Below are positions 52,543-61,751 of a stretch of 64,000 nucleotides of DNA, piece after piece. The DNA is taken from the NCBI RefSeq assembly GCF_039522935.1, contig NZ_BAAAEI010000010.1:124001-188000 (forward strand), read 5' to 3'. Within the stretch, counting starts at the first letter, position 1. Each line of letters starts with the position of its first letter. The notes beneath the pieces were generated by a model. It ran no database searches. It saw only the letters and a program-made list of their open reading frames with translations, and was not told the DNA's origin. The position numbers and the translations under genes are program-made. The stretch is from Bowmanella denitrificans. Lineage in GTDB: Bacteria; Pseudomonadota; Gammaproteobacteria; Enterobacterales; Alteromonadaceae.

Positions 52543-54114
52543 ATGATGTCCGATGACCTGTTGTTCCTGGATGAGTCTGATGATGAAATCATTGAGGAAA
52601 GAAGTACCTGGAAGGTTTTAATCGTTGACGATGAGCCCGAAGTGCATGCCGTCACCAAGCTGGCCCTGAGTGATTTTGTCTTTCAGGACAAAGGTATTGA
52701 GTTTATTAGTGCTTATACCGGTGCTGAAGCAAAGAAATTGTTTCTGGAGCATGATGACATAGCCATTGTGCTGCTGGACGTTGTGATGGAAACCGACGAT
52801 GCAGGTTTGCAAGTTGCCGAATTTATTCGTGGTGAAGCCAACAACCATTTTACCCGCATTATTCTGCGTACCGGACAGCCAGGTCAGGCACCGGAAAAAC
52901 ATGTCATCATCAATTACGATATCAACGACTATAAATCCAAGACGGAGCTGACGGCACAGAAGCTGTTTACCGTGGTTATTGCCACCCTGCGCTCTTATCG
53001 CGACATTATGGTTATCGAAGAGAACCGTAAGGGGCTGGAGAAAATCATATCTGCCTCTGCAGATCTGTTCAGCATTCATTCTCTAGAGCACTTTATTGAC
53101 GGCATAGTACAGCAACTGTCTTCGTTGTTGGGCGGCACACAGGACGCCGCTTATATTACCTCTGCGGTGGCAGGCCCCCGTCCTATCGATAACGATGTGT
53201 CCTCTGATTTCTATGTGTTTACCGGCAAAGGCGACTTTGCCGATCATGAAGGTAAACCTCTGGATAATGTGCTGAGCGGTTCGCAACTGGATGCCTGCCA
53301 TCAGGCGTTGCGTGAAAGGGAAATCGTTTATGCCGAAGAATATCTGGTCGCTTACTGTAACAGCAAAACCATGCGTGGCTCGTTGTTGTACTTGTCTGGG
53401 TTGCCGCGCAAATTAACCGAGACTGACAAACGCTTACTGGAAATTTTTGCTCAGAACGTGCAGATTGCCTTTGACAATGTACTGCTGACCAAAGATATCG
53501 AAGATACTCAGCGGGAAATTGTCGAGCGCTTAGGACAGGCCTTGGAAAAGGAAATGGGCGGTGGCAAGCATATTCAACGAATGACGCTGATGTGTGAGTT
53601 GCTGGGCCGGGAATATGGTCTCTGTGACGAGGAACTGGACATACTCAAGTTGGCCGTACCATTGCACGACGTCGGTAAATTAAAGATCCCAGAGTCCATT
53701 TTGCTCAAGCCTGGCAAATTAAACGCTGAAGAGATTGAAATTGTGCGGAATCATGCAGAGTTTGGTTATCAGCTTCTTAAGGATTCCCGTCGTCCAATCA
53801 TAAAAGCGGCCGCACTGCTGGCCAGGGACCATCACGAATACTGGGATGGGCAGGGTTATCCACGTGGATTGAAAGGCGATGAAATTCATATTTTTTGCCG
53901 CATCACTGCGCTGGCCGACGTGTTCGATGCATTGCATGCCAAACGTTGTTACAAAGAAGCCTGGCCGCTGGATAAGGTACTGGACTTAATTCAGTCGCAG
54001 CGCGGCAAGCAGTTTGACCCCAGGTTAGTGGATATCATGCTGGCCAATCGGGATAAAATAGAGGCTATTTGCTATGCCTATCCGGACAACTTGCCAGAAT
54101 CGCCATGCAGCTAA
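52543..54114 (+). CDS. response regulator with DUF3369 and HD-GYP domains (predicted c-di-GMP phosphodiesterase)
   Basis: A 523-residue protein. A receiver domain (about 22-150, phospho-acceptor Asp79 in VLLDVVM) is followed by DUF3369 (about 165-335) and an HD-GYP domain (HDVGK near 376, HHEYWDGQGYP near 427). HD-GYP domains with intact motifs hydrolyse cyclic di-GMP; here HD and GYP are both present. No partner kinase lies beside it. GGAGG precedes ATG 52543/52546. It breaks the usual prmC-sirB2 adjacency. Confidence 0.93.
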   Translation: MMSDDLLFLDESDDEIIEERSTWKVLIVDDEPEVHAVTKLALSDFVFQDKGIEFISAYTGAEAKKLFLEHDDIAIVLLDVVMETDDAGLQVAEFIRGEANNHFTRIILRTGQPGQAPEKHVIINYDINDYKSKTELTAQKLFTVVIATLRSYRDIMVIEENRKGLEKIISASADLFSIHSLEHFIDGIVQQLSSLLGGTQDAAYITSAVAGPRPIDNDVSSDFYVFTGKGDFADHEGKPLDNVLSGSQLDACHQALREREIVYAEEYLVAYCNSKTMRGSLLYLSGLPRKLTETDKRLLEIFAQNVQIAFDNVLLTKDIEDTQREIVERLGQALEKEMGGGKHIQRMTLMCELLGREYGLCDEELDILKLAVPLHDVGKLKIPESILLKPGKLNAEEIEIVRNHAEFGYQLLKDSRRPIIKAAALLARDHHEYWDGQGYPRGLKGDEIHIFCRITALADVFDALHAKRCYKEAWPLDKVLDLIQSQRGKQFDPRLVDIMLANRDKIEAICYAYPDNLPESPCS

Positions 54115-54295
54115 TGTTAGTTGGTTGACAATATTGATATTGAGTTGCGGTTTTAACCTGAATTCATCGCAAAAATAGCCAGTTAGTCCTAAATCGCATT
54201 TCAGGGCTCGATTTTGCCTCTTTGGCAAAGTAAAGTTGGGCTCCGGTGGGGCACGAAGCGCCTCACAATATAATTACAATAACAGGGTTCGTGCT

Positions 54296-54673
54296 ATGTA
54301 TATGATGGTCAAACACCTTCACCTGACCGCAATTGCTATCAGTCTTTCATTGTTTATATTGCGTTTCTTCTGGCAGCTTAGAGGGTCTCCGATGCTGCAC
54401 AAGAAATGGGTCAAAATTGTTCCCCATGTCGTCGATACTTTGCTGCTGGCCAGTGCCGTCACCTTGTGTGTGATGATTGCGCAATATCCGTTTGTGCATG
54501 CCTGGGTAACAGAGAAACTGATGGCTGTACTGTTCTACATTTTGTTGGGACTGGTGGCCCTTAAGTTAGGCCGTACCAATACCATTCGTTGGATTGGCTT
54601 TGTTGGCGCCATCAGTTGGTTAGCCTTTGCCGCCAAAGTCGCCATATTCAAGCAACCCATATTGTTCTCCTGA
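54296..54673 (+). CDS. sirB2: SirB2/YchQ-family membrane protein
   Basis: A 125-residue inner-membrane protein with four hydrophobic segments. It starts MYMMVKHLHLTAIAISLSLF and contains the RFFW and KKWVKIVPHVVDTLLLASA segments of the SirB (YchQ) family. Function unknown; the gene is in the hemA-prfA-prmC-sirB2-sirB1-kdsA neighbourhood, as in E. coli. ATG 54296 is chosen over an upstream start at 54236 because it begins the family sequence. Confidence 0.88.
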   Translation: MYMMVKHLHLTAIAISLSLFILRFFWQLRGSPMLHKKWVKIVPHVVDTLLLASAVTLCVMIAQYPFVHAWVTEKLMAVLFYILLGLVALKLGRTNTIRWIGFVGAISWLAFAAKVAIFKQPILFS

Positions 54674-54720
54674 AATTCGTCGGATTGTCGACCTTGATGT
54701 AGTTGCCCCAGAGGTAAATA

Positions 54721-55524
54721 GTGTCGCCTGTATTTTCTAGTATTGCGCAAGAGCAGCCGCTGAAGGCTGCCTTGCAACTTGGCCTGTTGTTTGGCCCGGT
54801 GGATGTGGATGCACAGATACGTCAGGTGCATGAGTGGATCGAGCTTGGACGAAAGCGCCTGACTGGCCCTGACCCCTTTGGTGCCTTTCTGCATTTTTTC
54901 TATAAAGAACTGGCCTTTGGCCAGGGGCCAGACATACATGCTTCCAATATGGTAAGAATGGATCAGGTTTTGGCTTATCGCTCCGGAGGGAGCATTTGTC
55001 TGGGCTTACTGTTTTGCTATATGGGCAGGCAGTTGGGGTTTGAATTGACTGAAATTAATTTTCCCGGTCATTTTCTGATTAGTCGTCAAAAAGGGGCATT
55101 GCGTCGGCAATTTATCGATCCTCTCAATGGCAAGATCCTCAACTGGCAGCAAGTGGAAGCGTTGTATCATACGCTGCTGGACGACATGCATGAAGAAGAT
55201 GATGAGTCTCAACTCGCTAACTGGTTACAACCTGGCAGTTGCAGAGATATCGTCGTGCGGTTGCTTAACAACCTAAAAGCCACGTTTATTCAAGAGCAAC
55301 GTTTTGAACAGGCCTGGCAGGCCAGTGATCTGCTGGTGCAGCTATGCCCTGATGATCCATATGAGCGCCGGGACAGAGGTTTTTTATTACAGCAGCTTGA
55401 TTGCCCTGGTGGCGCACTGGCAGACTACCGCTATTACATCAGCCAATGTCCCAGAGACCCGGCTGCCCAGTTGCTGAAGATGCAGCTTAAACATTTTACC
55501 CAGGAATTCGTTGTACTGCACTGA
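54721..55524 (+). CDS. sirB1: SirB1/YchA-family transglutaminase-like/TPR protein
   Basis: A 267-residue protein. The N-terminal transglutaminase-like domain (about 45-170, with the SGGSICLGLLFCYMG and FPGHFLI regions that match the Cys and His segments) is followed by a short TPR-like helical tail. GTG start at 54721 with AGAGG upstream. SirB1 homologues have no proven activity. It is 47 bases after sirB2. Confidence 0.9.
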   Translation: MSPVFSSIAQEQPLKAALQLGLLFGPVDVDAQIRQVHEWIELGRKRLTGPDPFGAFLHFFYKELAFGQGPDIHASNMVRMDQVLAYRSGGSICLGLLFCYMGRQLGFELTEINFPGHFLISRQKGALRRQFIDPLNGKILNWQQVEALYHTLLDDMHEEDDESQLANWLQPGSCRDIVVRLLNNLKATFIQEQRFEQAWQASDLLVQLCPDDPYERRDRGFLLQQLDCPGGALADYRYYISQCPRDPAAQLLKMQLKHFTQEFVVLH

Positions 55525-55569
55525 GCTGGTAGTGTAACGATAAAGGGTTAACGATATTTAGGAGGTCTG

Positions 55570-56817
55570 ATGGCCCATCCCGCTTTGATCACCAACGATG
55601 CAGTAGTGATAGGTATTTTGGCGATTATTCTGGGGGGGGTATTTTATACATCCCACAGTAATCATGCTTTTTTTAAAGGCTTTTATCGCTATGTGCCAGC
55701 CTTGCTGCTGTGCTATTTCATCCCATCATTACTGAATACCTTTGGCATTGTTGACGGCCACACTTCCAATGCTTATTACATGGCGTCACGTTATTTATTA
55801 CCTGCTTGCTTGGTGTTACTCACCCTGAGTATGGATCTCAAGTCTATTATTGGCCTTGGGCCAAAAGCCTTGATCCTGTTTTTGACCGGTACTGTGGGCA
55901 TTGTGATTGGTGGTCCTATCGCACTGCTGATAATGTCTGCCGTGGCGCCAGAAGCGATGAATGGGCAGGGCCCTGATGAAGTGTGGCGGGGCCTGACGAC
56001 TATCGCAGGTAGCTGGATTGGTGGTGGTGCCAATCAGGCGGCCATGAAGGAAATATTTGAAGTAGGGGGCGGCATTTTTTCCACTATGGTGACGGTGGAT
56101 ATTATTGTGGCCAATCTCTGGATGGCGGTATTGCTAGTGATGGCTGCCAATGCCAAGCAGTTGGATGCCAAAAGTGGAGCGGATACCTCAGCCATTCAGG
56201 ACATCATCGAAAAAGTGGAAAAATATGAAGCGGAAAAACGCCGTATCCCACATTTGAAAGACTTGGTCGGTATTTTTGCCGTTGGTTTTGGTGCTTGTGG
56301 CATTGCCCATTTTCTGGCCGATACTATTCAACCCTGGATGGTGGTGAATGCGCCGTGGGGTGAGCAATACAGCCTGCACAGTCAATTTTTCTGGCTGGTG
56401 GTTACCGCAACCACTATAGGTATCGCCTTGTCATTCAGTCCCATGCGCCACCTTGAACAAGCCGGTGCTTCTAAGGTGGGCAGCTTGTTTGTCTACATTC
56501 TGGTGACCACCATCGGCTTGCATATGGATATTACTAAGATTGCTGAAACCCCGGTATTTTTTGTTCTGGGTATTGTCTGGATGATGATCCATGCTGGATT
56601 AATGCTGGGGGTTGCGAAGCTGATTCGGGCACCGATTTTTTACATGGCGGTGGGTAGTCAGGCTAATGTGGGAGGCGCCGCGTCTGCGCCGGTTGTTGCG
56701 GCAGCATTCCACCCATCACTGGCACCAGTGGGTATCCTGCTGGCAGTGATGGGGTATGGTCTGGGTACCTATATGGCCTATCTTTGTGGTTTGATTATGA
56801 AAGGAGTAGCGGGATGA
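55570..56817 (+). CDS. DUF819-family membrane protein
   Basis: A 415-residue inner-membrane protein with about ten helices and two DUF819-type halves, including the GSWIGGGANQAAMKEIF segment and a matching C-terminal GSQANVGGAASAPVVAAAF. The family is of unknown transport function. GGAGG precedes ATG 55570. It is inserted between sirB1 and kdsA, and its stop overlaps the kdsA start by 4 bases, so the two are coupled. Confidence 0.9.
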   Translation: MAHPALITNDAVVIGILAIILGGVFYTSHSNHAFFKGFYRYVPALLLCYFIPSLLNTFGIVDGHTSNAYYMASRYLLPACLVLLTLSMDLKSIIGLGPKALILFLTGTVGIVIGGPIALLIMSAVAPEAMNGQGPDEVWRGLTTIAGSWIGGGANQAAMKEIFEVGGGIFSTMVTVDIIVANLWMAVLLVMAANAKQLDAKSGADTSAIQDIIEKVEKYEAEKRRIPHLKDLVGIFAVGFGACGIAHFLADTIQPWMVVNAPWGEQYSLHSQFFWLVVTATTIGIALSFSPMRHLEQAGASKVGSLFVYILVTTIGLHMDITKIAETPVFFVLGIVWMMIHAGLMLGVAKLIRAPIFYMAVGSQANVGGAASAPVVAAAFHPSLAPVGILLAVMGYGLGTYMAYLCGLIMKGVAG

Positions 56818-57665
56818 GTAATCTGCAGCAAATCGACTTTGCTGGTTTACAAGTGGCAAACAACCAGCCTTTTGTCTTGTTTGGCGGTATGAATGTGCTG
56901 GAATCCAGAGACTTGGCCCTGCGCATCGCCGAGCATTATAAACAGGTCACCAACCGCCTGGGCATTCCCTATGTATTTAAGGCGTCCTTTGATAAGGCTA
57001 ACCGCTCATCGGTGCATTCATACCGGGGACCCGGTATGGAAGAAGGGCTGCGAATTTTTGAAGAGATCAAGCGTGAGTTTGATGTGCCCTTGATTACCGA
57101 TGTACATGAACCCCATCAGGCAGCCCCTGTTGCAGAAGTGGTGGATGTGATTCAGCTCCCGGCTTTTCTGGCCCGCCAGACCGATCTGGTGGTGGCCATG
57201 GCCAAGACTAATGCGGTTATTAACGTTAAGAAACCGCAATTTCTGGCGCCGCATGAGATGCGCCATATCATCAGCAAGTTTATCGAAGCTGGCAATAACC
57301 GCGTGATTTTATGTGAGCGGGGAAGTTGCTTCGGTTACAACAACCTGGTGGTGGACATGTTAGGCATGGATGAAATGAAGGCCTTTGCCCCGGTTATATT
57401 TGATGCCACTCATGCATTACAAAAACCAGGTGGTCGCAGTGATTCGGCGGATGGCAGGCGTGCTCAGGCTGCACAACTTGCCCGCAGTGGCATGGCTCTT
57501 GGACTGGCAGGCCTGTTTATTGAAGCGCACCCTGATCCAAATCAGGCCCGGTGTGACGGTCCCTGTGCCCTGCAGCTAGACAAGCTGGAGCCTTACTTAC
57601 AGCAAATGAAAGCCTTGGATGATTTAATTAAAGGTTTCGCACCTTTGGATACCAGTGCCAGTTGA
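56814..57665 (+). CDS. kdsA: 3-deoxy-D-manno-octulosonate 8-phosphate synthase
   Basis: A 283-residue KDO8P synthase that makes the KDO precursor for LPS from arabinose 5-phosphate and PEP. Motifs include FGGMNVLESRD, FKASFDKANRSS, and LCERGSCFGYNNLVVD, all typical. ATG 56814 overlaps the DUF819 stop by 4 bases; the frame extends upstream inside that gene. Confidence 0.97.
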   Translation: MSNLQQIDFAGLQVANNQPFVLFGGMNVLESRDLALRIAEHYKQVTNRLGIPYVFKASFDKANRSSVHSYRGPGMEEGLRIFEEIKREFDVPLITDVHEPHQAAPVAEVVDVIQLPAFLARQTDLVVAMAKTNAVINVKKPQFLAPHEMRHIISKFIEAGNNRVILCERGSCFGYNNLVVDMLGMDEMKAFAPVIFDATHALQKPGGRSDSADGRRAQAAQLARSGMALGLAGLFIEAHPDPNQARCDGPCALQLDKLEPYLQQMKALDDLIKGFAPLDTSAS

Positions 57666-58279
57666 TGAACTGCCTGTTGGTGACCGATATCTTTGGCGAT
57701 GGTCCCTGGCTGCAACAGGTCAGGGAAACTATCGAGCCCTATGCACAAATCACTTGTGTCAGCCCTTATAGTAGCAAACAGGCATTTGATCATGAACAGC
57801 AGGCCTATCAGGCTTATTGCCAAGACTGTGGTCATGAGAATTATCTGTATAAAGTCAGGGCTGCTTTACAACAACTGAGCACCTACACCCTGGCACTGGG
57901 ATTTAGCGCTGGTGCGTCAGCCCTCTGGCGTGCCCTGAGCGACTATTCTGGTGATCATGTTCAGCATTTTATTGGTTTCTATCCTGGCCAGATTCGTAAT
58001 GCATTGGCGCTGAATACACAGATAAGTACAACGCTGGTGTTTCCAAGCCATGAGTCACATTTTGATCTGGTACCGGTGAAGTCGGCTTTGCGTAAAAAAG
58101 ACAAGGTTGAGGTGCTGGACAGTGCTTGGCTGCATGGTTTTATGAACCCCTGTTCTGAAGGGTTTCATGTTTATGGGCAGAAAATGGGTTTAGAGATTAT
58201 TGAGCAAAAGTTGATGCTGATGAGGGAAAGTTTGATGAGGGCACAAGAAGGCGGGGATATCCCCGCCGTCCAGGCGTAA
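57665..58279 (+). CDS. alpha/beta-hydrolase-like protein (dienelactone-hydrolase-like)
   Basis: A 204-residue protein. A GFSAGAS nucleophile elbow (Ser near 80) and later Asp (SHFDLVPV) and His (LHGFMN) positions fit an alpha/beta-hydrolase triad. The lid and other motifs are not clear enough to name a substrate. ATG 57665 overlaps the last base of the kdsA stop, so it is translationally coupled. Its last codons contain an 18-bp perfect palindrome (58250-58267). Confidence 0.78.
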   Translation: MNCLLVTDIFGDGPWLQQVRETIEPYAQITCVSPYSSKQAFDHEQQAYQAYCQDCGHENYLYKVRAALQQLSTYTLALGFSAGASALWRALSDYSGDHVQHFIGFYPGQIRNALALNTQISTTLVFPSHESHFDLVPVKSALRKKDKVEVLDSAWLHGFMNPCSEGFHVYGQKMGLEIIEQKLMLMRESLMRAQEGGDIPAVQA

Positions 58280-58291
58280 ACATCAACAGGG

Positions 58292-58317
58292 GCAATCCTT
58301 GCCTATGGCAGGATTGC
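58292..58317. terminator. hairpin between convergent genes
   Basis: An 11-12-bp stem with one bulge and a 3-base loop. There is no T run, so termination strength is doubtful. Confidence 0.4.
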
Positions 58318-58328
58318 AGATAAGGTGA

Positions 58329-58592
58329 CTAGTCAGCCTTGGTCTGCAGATCCTGGCGGCTGTCAGCCTTTACCAGCAGCTCAGCGTTGTTATCTTTGCT
58401 GTCCAGTGTCAGACTGTCTTCGGTCAATATAATAACCGGTTTAATTTGAGGCAGTTCCAGGCTGTCTGCCGCTGCTTTTACCTGGGCCTGGATGAGCTCG
58501 GCTAACCAGTCTTTGTCCAATGTATTGGCATTAACGGCCTGGCTGCTAAGCAGTACTAGGCCACAAGTGAGAATTCTGTTAAAGTTTTTCAT
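58329..58592 (-). CDS. small secreted protein, unknown function
   Basis: An 87-residue protein with a signal peptide (cleavage near AVNA|NTLDKDW) and an acidic mature part. No family recognised. ATG 58592 is preceded by AAGG at 9 bases. It faces the kdsA-hydrolase unit and is separated from gcvA by a ~200-base region without genes. Confidence 0.66.
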   Translation of the reverse strand: MKNFNRILTCGLVLLSSQAVNANTLDKDWLAELIQAQVKAAADSLELPQIKPVIILTEDSLTLDSKDNNAELLVKADSRQDLQTKAD

Positions 58593-58798
58593 CTGCAATA
58601 CCTTAAGTAAACATAATGTTAAAGTTACGCTTTTATGAGATCTTTGTTACAGTTTTGTTTTGGTGATGAACTGTTAACTTGCTTTTTATAAAGCAATTTT
58701 TTTATCTCACGGTTAAAATATAACCGATAAGTTGCAAGCGTTAAATTGACATTAATTCAGGTAAATGGATTAGAAAAAATAATGAAAGAGTCATTTTG

Positions 58799-59707
58799 AT
58801 GTCACGCCGCTTACCGCCGTTGAATTCCCTTAAAGCCTTTGAGGCTGCAGCCCGACACCTGAGTTTTACTCGCGCAGCGGATGAGTTGTTTGTGACGCAG
58901 GCCGCGGTTAGCCACCAAATTAAGGCCTTGGAAGAATTTTTGGGTATCAAACTTTTTTTGCGGAAAAATCGCTCATTGTTACTCACAGAGGAAGGCCAGG
59001 GTTACTATCTAGATATTAAGGACATCTTCAGCTCACTGCAGGAAGCCACCCAGCGCCTATTAGCCAGGGGCGCAAAGGGAGCCATTACGGTGGCTTTACC
59101 TCCCAGTTTTGCTATTCAGTGGTTGGTTCCGCGCATTCATAAGTTCAGCGCCCAATATCCGGATATTGACGTACGTATCAAGGCGGTAGATTTTGATGAA
59201 GGCCATTTGACCGACGATGTGGACGTTGCCATTTATTATGGGCGCGGCAAGTGGCCTGGCTTGCAGGCTGACAAGCTGCATACTGAATATCTGACCCCCA
59301 TATGTTCGCCTATGTTGTTTCAGTCAGACAAACCGCTGGATACCCTGGATGACCTGCGTTATCACCAACTATTGCATGATGCCTCACGTGAACCCTGGAA
59401 AAACTGGATCCGTGAATTTAACGTGCTGGGGGTGAATGTTAATCAGGGGCCTATTTTCAGCCATTCCATGTTGGTTTTACAGGCCGCAGCCCTAGGGCAG
59501 GGTATAGCACTAGGACACTCCGTTCTGGCGCGCCCGGAAATACAGGCTGGGCGTCTGATCTGTCCGTTTGCCGAAAAGTTGATCACTAAAAATGCCTACT
59601 ATGTGGTGTGTCATGAGTCTCAGACCGAATTGGGTAAAATTGCCACCTTCAGAGACTGGGTATTGGCTCAGGTAAAAGAAGAACAGGAAAGCGATGATTT
59701 TAGCTGA
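58799..59707 (+). CDS. gcvA: LysR-family regulator GcvA
   Basis: A 302-residue LysR regulator. The winged helix at 1-65 (MSRRLPPLNSLKAFEAAARHLSFTRAA) is closely GcvA-like, and the co-inducer domain follows. GcvA controls the glycine cleavage operon. It sits upstream of ygdD and rlmM as in E. coli. ATG 58799 is used; TTG 58796 is in frame just before. Confidence 0.93.
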   Translation: MSRRLPPLNSLKAFEAAARHLSFTRAADELFVTQAAVSHQIKALEEFLGIKLFLRKNRSLLLTEEGQGYYLDIKDIFSSLQEATQRLLARGAKGAITVALPPSFAIQWLVPRIHKFSAQYPDIDVRIKAVDFDEGHLTDDVDVAIYYGRGKWPGLQADKLHTEYLTPICSPMLFQSDKPLDTLDDLRYHQLLHDASREPWKNWIREFNVLGVNVNQGPIFSHSMLVLQAAALGQGIALGHSVLARPEIQAGRLICPFAEKLITKNAYYVVCHESQTELGKIATFRDWVLAQVKEEQESDDFS

Positions 59708-60308
59708 TACTGCCCACCAACCCATTGCCAGCTTATTGCTGGCACATGGTGCCGGTGCTGGTATGCACAGCGACTTTATGCAGCAGGTCGCTGCAGGTCT
59801 GTGCGAACGGGGTGTTAATGTCTACCGGTTTAATTTTCCTTATATGCAGTTAGCCGAGCAGCAGGGTAAAAAACGTCCACCGGATGGCATGGCCAAATTA
59901 CAATCTGCAATGCAGGACGCATTGGCACAAGTACCGGTTAATCTTCCCCGTTTTATCGGCGGTAAATCTATGGGCGGGAGGGTTGCGTCGATGCTGGCTG
60001 ATAGCCTGGAAGTTCAGGGCTGTTTGTGTCTTGGTTATCCTTTTCATCCCCCAGGTAAACCCGAAAAATTGCGTATTGACCACCTGCAAAAGCCTGGCAA
60101 GCCCATTTTGATAGTGCAAGGGCAGCGGGATCCCTTTGGTAGGGAAGAAGAAATTGCTGGCTATTCACTGCATAGCAGGGTTCAGGTGGCGAAGATAACG
60201 GATGGCGATCACAGTTTTGTACCGCGTAAATCGTCGGGGTTGGTATTCGAGGATAATTTGCATACAGCCTGTCAGCAGATGGTGGCATTTATCGGAGCTA
60301 ATAAATGA
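59694..60308 (+). CDS. KANL3/Tex30-type alpha/beta hydrolase
   Basis: A 204-residue alpha/beta hydrolase. Its nucleophile elbow is GGKSMGG, the acid region is GQRDPFG, and the His is in DGDHSF, so the triad looks complete. The family is called KANL3/Tex30-like; substrates are unknown. It overlaps the end of gcvA by 14 bases and the start of ygdD by 4 bases, so it is translationally linked. In E. coli, gcvA and ygdD are adjacent, so this gene is an insertion. Confidence 0.87.
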   Translation: MILADTAHQPIASLLLAHGAGAGMHSDFMQQVAAGLCERGVNVYRFNFPYMQLAEQQGKKRPPDGMAKLQSAMQDALAQVPVNLPRFIGGKSMGGRVASMLADSLEVQGCLCLGYPFHPPGKPEKLRIDHLQKPGKPILIVQGQRDPFGREEEIAGYSLHSRVQVAKITDGDHSFVPRKSSGLVFEDNLHTACQQMVAFIGANK

Positions 60309-60679
60309 AGTGGATTTTAACCCTGGCGGCTTTTTTTGGGCTGACCGGCGTGATGTTGGGGGCCTTTGCAGCCCATGGTCTTAAGGGCAAACTGGAAAAT
60401 CAACTACTGGCGGCGTTTCAGACCGGAGTTCAATATCAGCTTTGGCATACATTGGCGCTTATTCTATTGGTGCTGCTGTACCGTCAGCAGCCTCAGCCAC
60501 TGTTGCAATGGGCTGCAATCAGCATGTGCTCCGGGGTCGTATTGTTTTCCGGTTCGTTGTATTTGCTGGCAATAACCGGAATGAAATGGCTGGGACCCAT
60601 AACCCCTTTGGGCGGATTGGCCATGATTCTTGGTTGGTTGTTGCTGTTGATTGCAGCACTGCGGGGAGGCCAAATCTGA
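60305..60679 (+). CDS. ygdD: YgdD/DUF423 membrane protein
   Basis: A 124-residue inner-membrane protein with four helices and the DUF423 hallmarks LGAFAAHGLK, TGVQYQLWHTLAL and PITPLGGLAMILGW. Function unknown. It overlaps the gene before by 4 bases and rlmM by 1 base. Confidence 0.93.
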   Translation: MKWILTLAAFFGLTGVMLGAFAAHGLKGKLENQLLAAFQTGVQYQLWHTLALILLVLLYRQQPQPLLQWAAISMCSGVVLFSGSLYLLAITGMKWLGPITPLGGLAMILGWLLLLIAALRGGQI

Positions 60680-61737
60680 TGGCTGGATTATTAGCCTATT
60701 GCCGGGCTGGCTTTGAATCGGACCTGGCCAACGAATTACAGGAAAAAGCGGCACAGCGACAGATATTTGGTTTTCCCCGGTTAAAACCAAACAGTGGCTT
60801 TGTGTTGTTTGAATGCTATCAAGCCGAAGATGCGCGCCCTTTGGCCGAAGCCTTACCCCTGAGTGAGGTGATTTTCTCCCGTCAGCAGTTTGCCTGTCTT
60901 GCCAGCCTGACGTCGCTGGATCCTGCTGATCGCATCAGCCCTATTCTGACCGCGTGTGCGGATTTTCCCCTTTGTGGCGATTTGCGCGTGGAGTACCCAG
61001 ACACCACAGAAGGGCGGGAACTGTCTAAGTTTTGTCGAAAATTTGCTGTCCCTTTGCGTCAAGCGCTGCGAAAAGCCGGCAAGCTGACGCATAAAGAGAA
61101 TGCCAGCAAGCCGGTGCTTTTCGCTTTTTTCACCGATGGCCAGCATTTACATCTGGGCGTAGCCGAGCCGGATGCAATCAGCCCACATCCGCTGGGGATT
61201 ATGCGTCTGAAAACCCCTGCGGATGCCCCCAGTCGCTCCAGTCTTAAATTGGATGAAGCGATTCAGACCTTTCTAAGCGAAGCGGAACAACAAAGTAGGC
61301 TGCAAAGTGGTATGCAGGGGGTGGATTTGGGGGCCTGTCCGGGAGGCTGGACCTATCAATTGGTTCGGCGTGGGCTATTTGTGCAGGCTGTTGACAATGG
61401 TGCTATGGCACCCAGCCTGATGGAAAGCGGTCAGGTTCGCCATTATGCTGAAGATGGCTTTAAATTCAGGCCAAAGAAAAAGAATGTTCACTGGCTGGTA
61501 TGCGATATGGTGGAGCAGCCGGTCAGAGTGGCGCGACTGATGGCTGATTGGGTAAGAGATGGCTGGTGCAAAGAGGCCATTTTTAACCTTAAACTGCCAA
61601 TGAAAAGGCGTTTTGAAACTGTGCAGCAAGCGCAGAATTGTATCGAAGAGGCCATGGCCGGTCAGGCGTATCGCCTGGTAGCCAAACACTTGTACCATGA
61701 TCGGGAAGAAATCACCCTGCACTTGTTTAAAAAATGA
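60679..61737 (+). CDS. rlmM: 23S rRNA C2498 2'-O-methyltransferase
   Basis: A 352-residue methyltransferase for C2498 of 23S rRNA. It has an N-terminal THUMP-like part (AYCRAGFESDLANEL) and a C-terminal SAM-binding Rossmann domain (DLGACPGGWTYQL), with the later catalytic Lys in NLKLPMKRR. ATG 60679 overlaps the ygdD stop; the upstream frame runs through ygdD and is not used. Confidence 0.95.
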   Translation: MAGLLAYCRAGFESDLANELQEKAAQRQIFGFPRLKPNSGFVLFECYQAEDARPLAEALPLSEVIFSRQQFACLASLTSLDPADRISPILTACADFPLCGDLRVEYPDTTEGRELSKFCRKFAVPLRQALRKAGKLTHKENASKPVLFAFFTDGQHLHLGVAEPDAISPHPLGIMRLKTPADAPSRSSLKLDEAIQTFLSEAEQQSRLQSGMQGVDLGACPGGWTYQLVRRGLFVQAVDNGAMAPSLMESGQVRHYAEDGFKFRPKKKNVHWLVCDMVEQPVRVARLMADWVRDGWCKEAIFNLKLPMKRRFETVQQAQNCIEEAMAGQAYRLVAKHLYHDREEITLHLFKK

Positions 61738-61751
61738 GTCGTTTGATGGGG

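Noticed and set aside
60442..60678. Upstream extension of rlmM through ygdD
   Set aside because: The frame overlaps the real ygdD gene and the conserved N-terminus begins at 60679.
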